The notes under the pieces were generated by a model that did no database searches, had not been told where the DNA came from, and saw only the letters and a list, made by a program, of their open reading frames with translations. A program made the position numbers and the translations under genes. A DNA stretch of 64,000 nucleotides, from contig NC_081407.1 in NCBI RefSeq assembly GCF_030272615.1, forward strand, positions 269,359,870 to 269,423,869, given 5' to 3'. Source of the DNA: Cryptomeria japonica. Lineage: Eukaryota > Streptophyta > Pinopsida > Cupressales > Cupressaceae. Of the stretch, positions 11,619-23,117 are shown piece after piece; positions within the stretch are counted from its first letter, which is position 1, and every line of letters begins with the position of its first letter.

Positions 11619-12290
11619 GAAATAGCAAGACAAGTGCAAGAATTGCTAGATAAGGGGTTGATAAAGAAGAGTCTAAGCCCATGTGCAGTGCCTACTGTCA
11701 TGGTACCTAAGAAAGATGGATAATGGAGAATGTGTACCGACTCAAGAGCCATCAACAAGATTACCATTAGATACCGATTTCCAATGCCAAGAATTGAAGA
11801 CCTAATGGACTACCTAGGAGGGGCTTGTCACTTTTCAAAGGTGGATTTGAAATCAGGCTATCATCAAATAAGGATCAGACCTAGAGATGAGTGGAAAATA
11901 GCCTTTAAGACTAATGAGGGGATCTATGAATGGTTGGTTATGCCCTTTGGGCTCACAAATGTACCTAGCACCTTCATGAGACTCGTGAATGAAGTGCTTG
12001 TAGAATTTATTGGTAAATTTGTGATTGTTTATCTTGATGACATTCTGACTTTTAGCAGGTTAAGGGAGGAGTATATCAGACATTTGGATCAGGTCTTGAG
12101 AAAGTTACATCAAGTAAAGTTGATGATCAACTTGGGCAAGTGTGAGTTCTTCAAAGCTGAACTAGTATATCTTAGTTTTGTAGTTTCTCAAGGTTGTTTG
12201 AAAATGGATCCAACAAAGGTAGGTGCAATAGTCAATTGGCCTATTCCTAAATCAATAGGAGATGTGAGAAGTTTTCATGGGTTAGCTTAA
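11619..12290 (+). pseudogene. Chromovirus reverse transcriptase
   Basis: RT palm and fingers in the gag-pol frame: [74 protein letters not shown] and the catalytic YLDDIL box. The three catalytic aspartates appear to be kept. Stops at 11721 (TAA) and 12288 (TAA, inside the FHGLA-FY motif) would terminate translation. Confidence 0.9.
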
Positions 12291-12857
12291 TTCTATATGA
12301 ATTTTATTAGAGGGTTTAGTTATGTATGTGCACCCATATTGAATACCATCAAAGGAGGAATGAAATGTCAGTTTAAGTGGACTAGTGCAATAGACAAGGG
12401 GTTTGAATTGTTGAAACAAAAAGTGTCAAAATTACCTTATCTTAGGATCCTTGATTTCAATCAGATTTTTACTGTGGAGTGTGATGCTAGCAAGTTGGGA
12501 ATAGGGGTAGTTTTGAGCCAAGAAGGTCATCTGGTTGAAATTTTCTCTGAGAAACTCAATGAGGCAAAACAAAAGTATTCTATCTATGACCTAGAGTTGT
12601 ATGCCATGGTACAAGCCCATAAGAAATGGTGGCATTATCTACATCCTAAAGAATTCATAGTTTATACTGACAACCATGCACTTAGCTTCTTGAATGGACA
12701 TGAGAAGTTGCATCAAAGACACATCAAATGGGTTGAGCACTTCCAAGCCTACACCTTTTCCATCAAACACAAGAAAGGAGTCACCAATAAGGTAGTAAAT
12801 GCCTTAAGAGAAGAGTTCTTACCATTCAAGAAGTGCAACTCCAAAGTGTGGGGTTAA
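12291..12857 (+). pseudogene. Chromovirus RNase H
   Basis: Same frame as RT. It starts with the connection segment FIRGFSYVCAPI and has FTVECDASKLGIG (first Asp), YSIYDLELYAMVQAHKKW (Glu) and FIVYTDNHALSFL (third Asp). The family's final aspartate in the D-A-L motif reads N (KVVNAL). A one-base loss just after it, near 12800-12805, shifts the downstream integrase into frame 2. RNase H would degrade the RNA template during reverse transcription. Confidence 0.88.
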
Positions 12858-13972
12858 ATGAACTCAAAGACCTATACCAAGGTGATAGGGATTTTGGTGA
12901 AGCATATGATGTTTGCACCAAGTTTACTAATGTTTGTCATGTTGCATATTCTAATTTCATGCTGCAGGAAGGCCTTTTGTTTAAGGGAAACATACTTTGC
13001 ATACCATAGTACTCTATGAGAGATAATATCATCAAGGAGAAGCATCAAGGTAGCTTATGAGGACATTTTGGTCTTGACAAGACCTTAGAGAAGGTTGGAA
13101 GGTTTTATCATTGGCCTAAACTTCAGTTAGATGTTAGGAGATTTGTGGAGCAATGCCCCATATGTCAGAGAGCTAAGGGAACCTCCAAAAATGTAGTTTT
13201 ATATCAGCCATTGGCCATACCAACCAGACCATGGGAATGTTTGAGCATGGAATTTGTTCTTCACTTGCCTAGGACACCAAGAGGGTATGACAATGTTTTT
13301 GTCATCATGGACAGATTCAGCAAGATGGCACACTTTGTGCCTTCCAAATGCATTAATTATGCCTCCTACATAGAAGGGCTATTCTTCAAGGAAGTTGTGA
13401 GAATTCATGGCCTACCGATTAGCATTGTGAGTGATAGAGACACTAAATTTGTAAGTCACTTTTGGTGAACCTTATGGAAGAAACTAGGCAAAAAAACTTC
13501 TTTTTCATCAGCATACCATCAACAATCAGATGGTCAAACTGAAGTGGTTAATAGATCCTTAGGTAACTTTTTGAGATGTCTCACCAAACAACATGGACAA
13601 GCTTGGGATCTAGTATTGGGTCAAGCAAAGTATGCCTACAATGACTCAGTTAATAGAAGCACAAGCTGAAATCCCTTTGAAATTGTTTATGGTTGTCATT
13701 CTAGGGGCATCTTGGAACTAAGAGACCTCAGTCCTATGGACCATAGAAGTGCACAAGGGGAAAACTTTGCAGAGAATATTAAAGAGATACATGAGCAAGT
13801 CAAGAAGACATTACAGCAGCACAATGAGAAGTACAAGGCATTAGTAGATAAGAAAAGAAGAGAAGTAAACTTTCAGGTTGGTGATCTAGTGTTGGCCTAC
13901 TTGAGGAAGGAGAGGCTACCCAAGGGACAACCTAGTAAGCTATTAAATTTGGCAATAATGCATATGAGTTAG
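12858..13972 (+). pseudogene. Chromovirus integrase
   Basis: Frame 2 after the shift. The HHCC zinc finger is present (KEKHQGS, GHFGLDKTL, CPICQRAKG) but has a stop between the histidines. The catalytic core has SMEFVLHLPRT, where the first catalytic aspartate seems to be glutamate, then [12 protein letters not shown] (second Asp) and SDGQTEVVNRSLGN (Glu). Stops lie at 13466 and 13667. The C-terminal segment VNFQVGDLVLAYLRKE ends in a small deletion and frame change near 13935. Integrase inserts the cDNA into host chromatin; this copy is inactive. Confidence 0.88.
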
Positions 13973-14295
13973 AGTTACCTCCAAACTTAGGCATATCCCC
14001 AATCTTCAATGTATGTGATTTGTATCCATATAAAGGGTCTCTGATAGCAATAAATCAAGAAGAACCTATTGATATGGAAGAAGTAGACTGGTTACAAGAC
14101 TTACCTCCAAGCCAACCGGTCACATTAAAATGTATCTTGGACTCTAAGGTTGTGAAAAAGACTAGGAAAGGAGTCTATAGAGACTATCTGATCAAATGGA
14201 AAGGTCTACCAGAGTTAGAGGCTACATGGATGTCAGAGAGAGATATAATACGCCATGGTACCACTATCCAAGCATTATCCACCCAAGAGATTTGA
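13973..14295 (+). pseudogene. Integrase tail with chromodomain
   Basis: Frame 1. It continues the integrase C-terminus (YELELPPNLGISPIFNV, DLYPYKGS) and ends in a chromodomain: LDSKVVKKTRKGVYRDYLIK, WKGLPELEATWMSE. The TGA at 14293 is 21 bases before the 3' LTR. A C-terminal chromodomain defines chromoviruses and directs integration to particular chromatin marks. Confidence 0.88.
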
Positions 14296-14316
14296 TTTTT
14301 TCTTACCCCCAAAGCA

Positions 14317-15915
14317 TGGTGCAGGAGCACTTAAACAAATTTTGTTTTGTAGGTTCCAGGAGTTAGGAATCATGAGATTTTGATTTAGTGAACAAGTGGA
14401 CTTAGATGTTTGTAAGGACCCTAGGAGTCACTGATTGGCCAATGTTGGCCTATGGGCTCTTAAGGGTGCTAGGTAGAGTACTTGGTAGAATAAGTTGGTT
14501 TTATGTTAGAATAGGTTATTTGATGTAGCTTAAAGGGTTTTAAGGTCATTTGGACCTTTAGAACTGATCTAGGTTTTATTTGGGCCAAACTTGCTCAATT
14601 AGGTAAAAGTTGTAAAAAGTTTCAAAAGTTGCCCATAGCAACTTTGCAACTTTTGCATTTTCCAAACACCAACGGCTAGTTGGTTGTCATTTTGAGTTAC
14701 AAGACACTTGCAACCAACCCAAGGCCAATATATTTCTTGGGACAATTGATGAGAAGGTTGGTTGAAGAATTAGAATAAGAAGAGCAAGATTTAGCCTTCA
14801 ATTTTTGTGTTTTCAGTGATTTGCATTGAGTTTCATTGGTATTGTATGGTTTGTACCAACTTCCAAGCCCAGAACAAGAGATGAATTATTAGAATAGTGA
14901 CTTGTCTTCCATTTCATGATGATTTGAGATTTTGAAGTATTCTTATTTGCAAGTTTTTGTATTTTTGTTGCAGGCGGGTCCTAAAGACCTTGAAACAAGG
15001 GTTTTGAAGACTTCATGGATCAAACCTAGCATTTCATGATGGAACCACATACTAAAACCTTGTGGGATACTAGGAGTCTTTGTAAATTATGTTTTAATTT
15101 TGTTTTTAGGGTAAGGAAGGCTGATCTACAGTTTTTCCACCATACCCTAGGCTTGGCACGTTGAGTTTGCAAGCAATGGGAATCATGGATAGCAAGCCCT
15201 AGATGGGTAAATCCGAAGAATGAAATTGATACCAGGTTGTATTGGAAATTGTCATGGGTGTACAAACCTAAGACAATTATTATATTTCTTTGTCATTTGG
15301 ACTGGTGAGGACATTTGAGAAAAACCCTAGTTTGTAGGCATAAAAGGTGAAAAGTAGGCCTAAAAAGGGTTAGGTGGGTCAGAGACCAAACATAGAACCA
15401 ATTTTGAGCTATTTTATGAATTTTCCAAAAGGGTATTCGAAAAGCTAAAGAGTTCCTACCGGTGTGCAAGACTTTGGCAGATAAGTGCAAAATACCTCAC
15501 TAGTAGGGCTAATTGAACTAGGTCTCCTAGTAGTCCTAAAAGAGCAAATTGGTCCTTAAGCTTGAAACTAGTAATCTCCACAGACATTGTTGAAGGGATG
15601 AAGTTGGAAATCAAAAGAAAATCAACCCTAGGTGAGCTGGGAATGAGTGTATGAAGATCCTAAGGTAGAGGGGGTTGCCTCATGGGGAAGGTGTGAGAAG
15701 GTGTTGGGTTGGAGAGTCTCAATTGAGGAGTGTTCGACACTCACAAGTCAAGGGGTGATCACCTTAGTCATAGGACCTTTGGAAGGTCAATAAAGGTGAG
15801 CCCTACAACCTTTGGAAGGTTGGGTTAGTAGGAACCATTGGAAGGTTCATGAGACAACCTAGAGAGACATTAAGAATAGGCAAACCCTGAAGGAGTGAGC
15901 AACCTCTTTACATCA
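14317..15915 (+). repeat. 3' LTR of the nested chromovirus
   Basis: The 1599-bp LTR begins TGGTGCAGGAGCAC and ends TTTACATCA. It is preceded by the short sequence CTTACCCCCAAAGCA instead of a clean polypurine tract. It differs from the 5' LTR by many substitutions and small indels. Confidence 0.9.
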
Positions 15916-16418
15916 GGTAGGCACAATAGGAGATAGCAGTTCTAGATTTTCTAGATATTTATATATATATTGGATGGCCTAGGTGGTCAGACAGAGGAGA
16001 TCAGGTCCAGGGGATTAGGGGCATCAGGTCCTAGAGCAGGAGGTTCCCTAGGTTGAGCAGGTACCTATGATAGTATCATATGTTGAGCAGCCACAGGGCG
16101 ATGGATCCTCATTAGGATATCATCTCATCAACAGCAAGCTTAGATTATGGACTTACAGGCTCAGGTTCAGCAACTAGAGAGTCTTTAGGAGAGAGGGACT
16201 CTCAAATGGCCCAACTAGAGGTTTGGATGGCTTCTCTCATAGTCGAGAGAGATGCAGCTAGGGATAGGTGTCAGCAAGCCGAGGTACGGGTACATTTGTT
16301 AGGAGAGTCTATTTCAAGGAAGACTGCCCTGAAGATGATGCACCAAGGGATCCAAGAGGTTGAGTATTATAGGACCTTATACTTTATTGTTGTTCCTGCT
16401 GATCGAAGGGCTCCATGA
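15916..16418 (+). pseudogene. PMD ORF of element A, 3' part beyond the chromovirus
   Basis: This stretch resumes element A right after the chromovirus. The open part 16206-16418 reads MAQLEVWMASLIVERDAARD and continues as a charged, coiled-coil-like segment ending PADRRAP. It lies where the tail of the antisense PMD ORF would be expected and has the same strand. The link to the PMD part is by position only; no conserved motif was recognised in it. Confidence 0.5.
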
Positions 16419-18240
16419 TTTTCATAGCTGAGTAGGAGATCGAGGCAAAGTCATTCTGAGAGTCGAGGAGTGACAGGGCTACTTCAGTGAGATCCCCTAG
16501 GTGGGGACCCAAGTATAGGGATATCAGCTGGTGTTACTATACCTCCTACATCAAGATAGAGTTTCACTTCACGTCTTAGTGGTCACACTGATATGGGACA
16601 TTGATCCATTCATGTACACACCTTTTTGTGATGAGATATTGTTGATTCCCGCGATGCATATTTGTGATGTATCTCATATATTTTGTGATATCATTGTACC
16701 TTGGACATTGATCTTGTTTTGATGATATGATATGTAGTCAATCCTATTCGCTCTACATGACCTATGAGATTATGGATGCATTCTATTTGATATATGATGT
16801 ATGCTTTATTTTCTATATGCTTATGGATTCTAGATGATGGATATATGATGATGTAGTATTTACATGATGGTATGCAAATGCAGGTGTGTATGGTGATGCT
16901 TATAAGTACTATGTGATGTATGTGCAATGCAATGCTTTCTATGTTTATGATTTTCTTCTAATTTTCTCATGCATGTTTATATGAGATGGATGCAATGCAA
17001 TGCAACGATGCTACTTTATATGATATGAGATAAAATGGATGCAATGCAATAATCTAAATAAATGAATGATTGATTTGATTATTTATATGAATGATGTCTT
17101 AGTATGCAAAGGTTACATGAGATGAACTAAATTATCTTGCAGGATGAATGAATTGATTATTTTTGTTATTGTCCAATGTATTCAATCACGTAATAAGAGA
17201 GATAACACCATGTTAGTCTTTGGCCTTGGAAAAGATGAGTGTTGTGATCCCATGCAAAATTAAATGCAAAGCTACTTTAAAAATTAAAATACAAAATGAA
17301 ACGCAATGCGGTGATCGAACCATTCATGGAGTCATTGCTTTGATTCATCATTGAGCCTTTAAATATGTGGGAAGTGAGTGCAAACATCAATGGTATAATT
17401 GAACCATGATGACCTGAGCACTACTTTCCTCGATTTTGATATTGCAAGTTAGCACAAGCATCGAGGTATAATTGAACCAAGATGACCCAAGTGTTGCTTG
17501 CATAAAACAAGTAGTATTAACCATTCCTATATGCAAGTCCGAAATGTCTTCCCTGATACTCTGATGATCATGTCCTGAGACACCTTTTTACATATTAATG
17601 ATTAATTTATAGACAGTAGACAAGAAAAATATCATGTTCCTTCGTTGTTATTCTAGTTAGAGACATCCTGGAGTCACTATAAAATCATGATAGTGAGAAT
17701 CAAGATAAAATAGTTGAAAGATTCTTGTCAAAGTGTTAAAATCATAATTCAAGATATATATCATCCATTGATATGTGTTTGTCATGTTTAGACTGATATG
17801 TGATAGCTGATGGTTTGACAATGTGATCTTATGTTCAACGTTGGATGTGTCTCAGTTTTTTTGCTTGACAAGTGTTGTCTAACTATTGTTTGACTTGTTC
17901 GATTAAGCTCAAAACGATGAAATTTTTTTTGCCCCCAACTAGGTTCAGGATTTTGCCCCCCAGTTTAGAAACAAACTTTATTATGATAAATACGATGATC
18001 CAAAGCATGACGAGAAAACACCCAAGATGCCTACGTATGTGCAAAGGCTTTATTATGGATATGAGCAATGTTGATGGAAAAGAATGCAAGCAGAAGGATG
18101 CATGAACCAATAGATGGAAGAGCTAGCTAACAGATAGTGTCTGATTGTCAGGTTTTCACCATTTATTTTTATTGCACTTTTTCTCATATTTGATTTTTAA
18201 AATTTTTTTATTGTTTTTCATTATTTTTGTATTTTCTGCT
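16419..18240. other. Element A non-coding region between PMD ORF and integrase
   Basis: About 1.8 kb without a credible gene. It contains dispersed GATGCAATGCAATG words at 16920-17060 and 17280-17320 and TATATGAT-rich sequence at 16780-16870. A pair of GTATAATTGAACCA-like phrases lies near 17390 and 17470. This position corresponds to the variable 3' untranslated region known from Tat elements. Confidence 0.55.
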
Positions 18241-18350
18241 TTTTTCATTGTTTTTGGATTTTTTCCTTTTTCATTGTTTTGGGATTTTTTCCTTTTTCAC
18301 TGTTTTTGGATTTTTTCCTTTTTCACTATTTTTGGATTTTTTCCTTTTTA
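18241..18350. repeat. 26-bp tandem repeat, about four copies
   Basis: Unit CACTGTTTTTGGATTTTTTC plus CTTTTT, repeated about 4.2 times with few changes. On the element's coding strand it would encode a Lys/Pro/Ser-rich tail next to the integrase C-terminus, as in element C, whose frame also ends in a Lys-rich run. It may be simple expansion of an A-rich stretch. Confidence 0.85.
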
Positions 18351-18399
18351 AAACATAAAACTTCTTCAGATGCATGCTATTGATGGGTTCCTTGAGCTA

Positions 18400-19674
18400 A
18401 TCCCCATCCTATGTTTTTAGCTGATATGCTTTTGACCCAAATACTGATGTGACCACAAACAGACCTAACTAGTTTGGTTCAAACTTTCCTTTCTTTTCTT
18501 GATCTAACTGGTTTCATGGATTTTACTTTAGTACTAGTTCCCCAACTTGAAAGACTTGTGGTTTAACCTTGTGACTATACCTTTGGCACATTCTTTGTTG
18601 ATATACCTTTAAATGATCAAATGCATTTTGTCTTCGTTCATGGATCAATTCTAACTCCTACAATCTAGATACTCGTTGTTCTTCATCTGGGATAAGACCT
18701 TTTAATGATACTCATATAGAAGGTATCTCTACTTCTATTGGAAGTATTGCTTCTAATCCATAAACAAGAGAGAAATGTGTGGCACCTGTTGGTGTGCAGA
18801 TACTAGTATGGTAGGCCCATAGAGCAGGGTTCAATTGAATATGCCAATCTCTGCCAGCATCATTCACTGTCTTTTTGAGGATTTTCAAAATAGTTTTGTT
18901 TAATGCTTCTGCTTGCCCATTCCCTTGTGGATAGTAGGGTGTGGAAAATCCATGTTGGATCTTGATTTTCTCACATAGATCTTGGACATCCTGATTCTTG
19001 AATGGTTGCCCATTATCAATGATAATGGTCATGGGTATTCCATAGCGATAGATGATGTAGTTCAAGATAAATGCAACAATTTTTTTTCCTATGATATTTG
19101 TGAGAGGTACTGCCTCAATCCATTTTGTGAAATATTATGTACCTACAAGGATGAACTTGTGACCATTGGATGAAGAAGGATTTATCTTTCCTACTAGATC
19201 AAGACTCCATTGGTAGAAAGGCTAAGATGTTGCCAAAGCATGAAGTTCTTGTGCTGGTTCATGAATCAAATTCCCATAGATCTGACATTGTTTGCATGTT
19301 CTAGCTATCTGAAAATAATCTTGTTCCATAGTTGGCCAATAATAGCCCAAGTGTATGAGATTTTTTGAAAGGGTAAGAGCACTTGAATGAGTGCCACAAA
19401 TGCCATTATGGACTTCATGTAAGGCCTTCTCAGATTCTTCTTGTTCGAGACATCTTAAAAGAGTATCGTCTAGACCTTGTTTAAATAGGGTATCCACGAC
19501 AAGAGTAAAATGGGAGGATTGACGAATAAAGTTTCTCTTTTGGTTATTTGATAAATCAGGAGGTAGGGTGTTATCTTTCAGGTATGTGTAAGTTTGGCCA
19601 TAGCGGGAGGAATTATGCCCAACAAGGTGAAAAATAGTTTGGGAATCAGGACAATTATGAGCAGGGTAAAACAA
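18400..19674 (-). pseudogene. Element A integrase
   Basis: One minus-strand frame shared with RT. The HHCC finger includes EVHNGICGTHSSA and CKQCQI. The catalytic core has WSLDLVG (Asp), IIIDNGQPF (Asp) and YPQGNGQAEALNKTILKIL (Glu), so the D,D-35-E residues appear present. The C-terminal region has YSHKVKPQVFQVGELVL and GSKAYQ, as in other Tat integrases. Point stops occur near 19220 and 18710 and in the C-terminus. There is no chromodomain, unlike the nested chromovirus. Confidence 0.85.
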
Positions 19675-19698
19675 CTCTTCTAGCAGGAATTCATAACA

Positions 19699-20433
19699 CT
19701 ATTGATTTTCCTGTGTCTGAAGTAGAGAACCAAGTGTTGCCATGGCATCTGTTTCTTTGTTGTCATTTCTTGGAATTTGCTCAAAATTTATTTCTACAAA
19801 ATATTTCTTGAAATCATCTACCATCTTTTTATAAGGCATTAATTTTTCATCTTTTGTTTGGTAATCATCATTAATTTGATTGATGATGAGTTGAGAGTCT
19901 CCAAATACTTGGAGTTGTGTAATGTTCCATTCTATAGCCATTTTGATACCTGTAACCAAAGCTTCATATTTTGTTGTGTTGTTGATGCATGGGAAGCTTA
20001 ATTTGTATGCTTTCAGAATTGTATGACCTTGTGGTGTGATGAATAGAATACCTGCTCCTGATCCGTGATGTGTATATGAACCATCAAAATATAATTGCCA
20101 TGTTTTTGAGGTGAATGTTAGGATATCAACATTGAGAAACTCAATGTGTAAAGGATGATCATCTTGATGTGGTGCCTCAGCTAGTTGGTCTACAATGACT
20201 TGTCCCTTGATAGCTTTTTTGTCCACATACTCAATATCAAACTCACTCAGGATCATGATCCATTTTTCTAATCGTCCTATTAATGTTGCCTTGTTGAGAA
20301 AATACTTCAATGGATCGATTTTAGCTATCAACTTGATGGAGTGAGAAAGTAGATAATGTCTTAATTTTGGAGAAGCAAAAACTACTACCAAGCATGCTTT
20401 TTCTATTGGGGAATAGTTGAGCTCGTATCCCAC
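19699..20433 (-). pseudogene. Element A RNase H and second archaeal-type RNase H
   Basis: The 244-codon stretch starts with the end of the standard Gypsy RNase H (YSPIEKACLVVVFASPKLRH, LEKWIMILSEFDIEYV). A second, archaeal-like RNase H follows with WQLYFDGSYTHHGSGAGIL (Asp), CINNTTKYEALVTGIKMAI (Glu) and LQVFGDSQLIINQIN (Asp). The extra RNase H is a known Tat-clade acquisition. All three catalytic acids of the second domain are visible. Upstream the frame is closed by a stop at 20461. Confidence 0.9.
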
Positions 20434-21264
20434 TACTATTCTATTGATGTAGTAGATGGCCCATTATTTTCCTTCATTAACTTGTTGTGCGAGCAAAACT
20501 CCTAATGATACTTTAGTGGTCGATACATAGAGTAATAACGGCTTTCCTGGAATTGGCAACATTAGGACAGGTGGTTGCATGAGATATGCCTTGATCTTGT
20601 TGAATGCATCCTCACATTGATGGTCCCACTCGAAATGAACATTTTTGTGCAATAGATGAGTAAATGGTTGACATTTATCTGCCAGTTGAGCAACAAATAT
20701 TTTGATTGACTGGAGTCTTCCTTGGAGTGATCTTATTTGACTTATATTCTTGGTAGATGCCATTTCCATGATTGCTTTGACCTTATCCAGATCTACTTTG
20801 ATACCTCTAGCTGAAACAATATATCCCAATAACTTTCTTGAAGTGACACCAAAGGCACATTTCTTAGGATTTCAATAGTCTTCCATGAATGTATGCATCA
20901 TGTCATGGAATATCATTGTCATAGCTCTCTAATATGTGGCACCTACATTCTTTAGTCCAAAGGGCATGACGTTCCAGCAGAAAGTACCCCACGGACATGT
21001 GAAAGCTGTCTTTTCTTGATCTTCAAGCTCTATTTTAATCTGATTGTATCTGGAGAAACCATCCATTAGAGAAAACATGGAGTGTCTAGCTGTTAAATCT
21101 ACAATGATGTCAATGTTAGGCAACAGAAAGTCATCTTTTGGACATGCATTATTAAGATCTCTGAAGTCTATGCATACTCTGATACTTTTGTCTGGTTTTG
21201 AAATAGGAATGATGTTTGATACCCATTGAGAATATGCTACAGGTTTGATGAATCCTACATCCAT
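20434..21264 (-). pseudogene. Element A reverse transcriptase with the YxDD box deleted
   Basis: RT motifs: MDVGFIKPVAYSQWVSNIIP, KPDKSIRVCIDFRDLNNACP, SLMDGFSRYNQIKIE and CWNVMPFGLKNVGATY. After FHDMMHTFMED the frame jumps almost directly to NPKKCAFGV, with a stop at the junction (about 20870-20880). The segment that normally holds the catalytic YVDD box and about 35 residues is missing, and the downstream frame is kept. The connection domain continues as LGYIVSARGIKVD. This copy cannot encode an active RT. Confidence 0.88.
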
Positions 21265-23117
21265 TAATTTCTTTAGTTATGCTTTGACCAGGAGAGCGAT
21301 ATGTGGATGCATATTCCTTAATTTTTGTTTGACCGATTTAGCTCCTAGACTAACATTTAAGTGATGCATAATAAGCTCTGGATCTAATCCTGGCATGTCT
21401 ACATATGACCAGGCAAAATTGATTTGTCATTGTTTGAAGAATTCCATATATTGTTGCATTTCTTCTTCTGACAGAGAAGTTGTTGGATGTAGGATCTTTG
21501 GTTGTTCTATTGTCCCAATGTTAATTGCCTCTATTGGTTCGATCAAAATTGATGACCTTTCTTGATAGTACTCTGGTAAAGTGTCAAATCTCCCATCTTC
21601 CGGCACCTTGAGGAGGTTTTGACTGTTAGATGCGTCCTTTCTTTTTACTTTTTCTTGATCTAATGTTGCCAAGAAATGGTTTTCAGCATTAGACCTAATA
21701 TTGTTTTCTTTATTTTCCTTTTTGTGATTGGGAGATTTGGCACCCACTTGACTAGAAGATGTGTTGCTGAAATTCCTAGTGAAAGTTGTTGTGGGTTCGA
21801 TTGCATTAAGATATACAGATATGGCATGGTCATTTGGAAAGGTATCAATGGCAGCATGTCCTTCATTTTCCCAATCAATAAGTTCAGGGTGGATTAGAGG
21901 TAAGGGGTCCTCAGGTTGTGACGTTTCAAGGGTATCAAGGGTCATGATAGATATGTTAAAGTTTTTGATATGTATATCAATGTCTAGAATGGTACCCTCA
22001 TTATAATGATCTCACACAAGGAGTTCCTAATCATCCTCGATTAAGTCCAAGTCAGCCGAATGTGATTCTAATTCAAGTGGGCTAGTTCGTAACGTTTGTC
22101 TTGCATACGTGTGAACTACATCTTCTTCAAAGCAATTTTCTTTAGTTGATTCTTCAGAATGATAGGAATCCCATTCCCATTCATCAGAATCTATCTCACT
22201 TGCAGCTTGCAATCTACAAATTTGTTCATATAGCTTTTGATGTGTTTTTTCTGTTTTTCTTGCTATATCTTTTCTTCTTTCATATTCAACTTTTTCTGCC
22301 TGAGATTGAGTTTTGTCAGCTTTGCTATCAGGTCTCCTTGACTTGTATTAGCTTCTTTCTTGTTTTGATTGAGTCAATGCTGCTTGGTAAGTATCATTGG
22401 TTTGTTTCTCTTGTTGATTAGGAGATTGCTTCTTTTTCCATTTCATGTTTGCTTGTGCTTGTTGCTTGGCAGTTGCTTCTTCCCTTTCAATTGCAAGTTG
22501 TTCTTGTTTATTTTCATATTCTTCTTGTTGGTGGTTAGAAAATGTGTCTTTTGGTAGAGTAACTTGTCCATACCCTAAGCCTACTTTGTCTGTTTCCTAC
22601 TGAGTATGAGGTTGGATGGGTTTTGAGATACCTTCTTTTCTTTTTCCTATAGGAATTGTTCTAGTGTATCCCATTTTTTGAAGAATGTTAAATCCTTTTC
22701 CATACTTTTCAGTGGTATTCTGACATTGCTGATCTTTTGTTGGACTTCTTCATCCTTGTATAGCCACTATAGCACATCTTTTTCTTATGTTTCCTCTGAT
22801 AAGGTCCTAGCACTAACAAATGCTCCATCAAATATTGGAAGATGTTTCACAATTGGTTGTTGTTTAGAGTTTGATGATTTTTCATAGGATTTAGGAGAAA
22901 GTGGTCATTGGGATATTGAATATTCTTCTTTCCCTCGATCTCTTAGCTACATTTATTTTTCCATACTTGACAAAATTGAGGCAAATGATTTTTCTTTAGT
23001 TTGCGTGTTTGAAGATGATGCCTCCCTATTATGAGTTACAATGACATCTAAAGATGGTTTGAGATTACTACAATACTTAAATGGATTTGAATCTACCGAA
23101 ATCGAGATTTCCTATTA
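21265..23117 (-). pseudogene. Element A linker between protease and RT
   Basis: The frame of RT continues upstream through 21427-21945 and 22027-22212 with point stops. It then becomes a Lys/Gln/Ser-rich region to 23117, where the TIR element interrupts it. The segment near the right edge contains DSNPFKYCSNL, corresponding to DPNPFIYCNN in element C (51630-51655). No enzymatic motif is seen; it is a long acidic and Gln-rich spacer. Confidence 0.6.

Larger units (their letters stand above)
8067..15915 (+). mobile_element. Chromovirus (Ty3/Gypsy) nested in element A
   Basis: A complete 7849-bp element bounded by LTRs 8067-9678 and 14317-15915. It has an initiator-Met-type primer-binding site, gag, protease, RT, RNase H, integrase and a C-terminal chromodomain, all on the plus strand. 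The flanking 5-mers GATAG (8062-8066) and GGTAG (15916-15920) look like a target-site duplication with one change. It sits inside the PMD ORF of element A, so it inserted later. LTR copies agree at roughly nine bases in ten by hand comparison. Stop codons and at least two frameshifts make it inactive. Confidence 0.92.

Noticed and set aside
16531-16927. Short ORFs near 16530-16930
   Set aside because: Derived from TATATGATG-type low-complexity DNA in the 3' region of element A, with no motif.
18145-18351. Membrane-like Phe-rich plus-strand ORF
   Set aside because: Encoded by the T-rich 26-bp repeats; the real frame is on the minus strand as a Lys-rich integrase tail.
22678-22887. Plus-strand ORF with hydrophobic Phe/Ser-rich start inside element A
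   Set aside because: It is the complement of the Lys/Glu/Gln-rich pol linker, so the hydrophobicity is a shadow.
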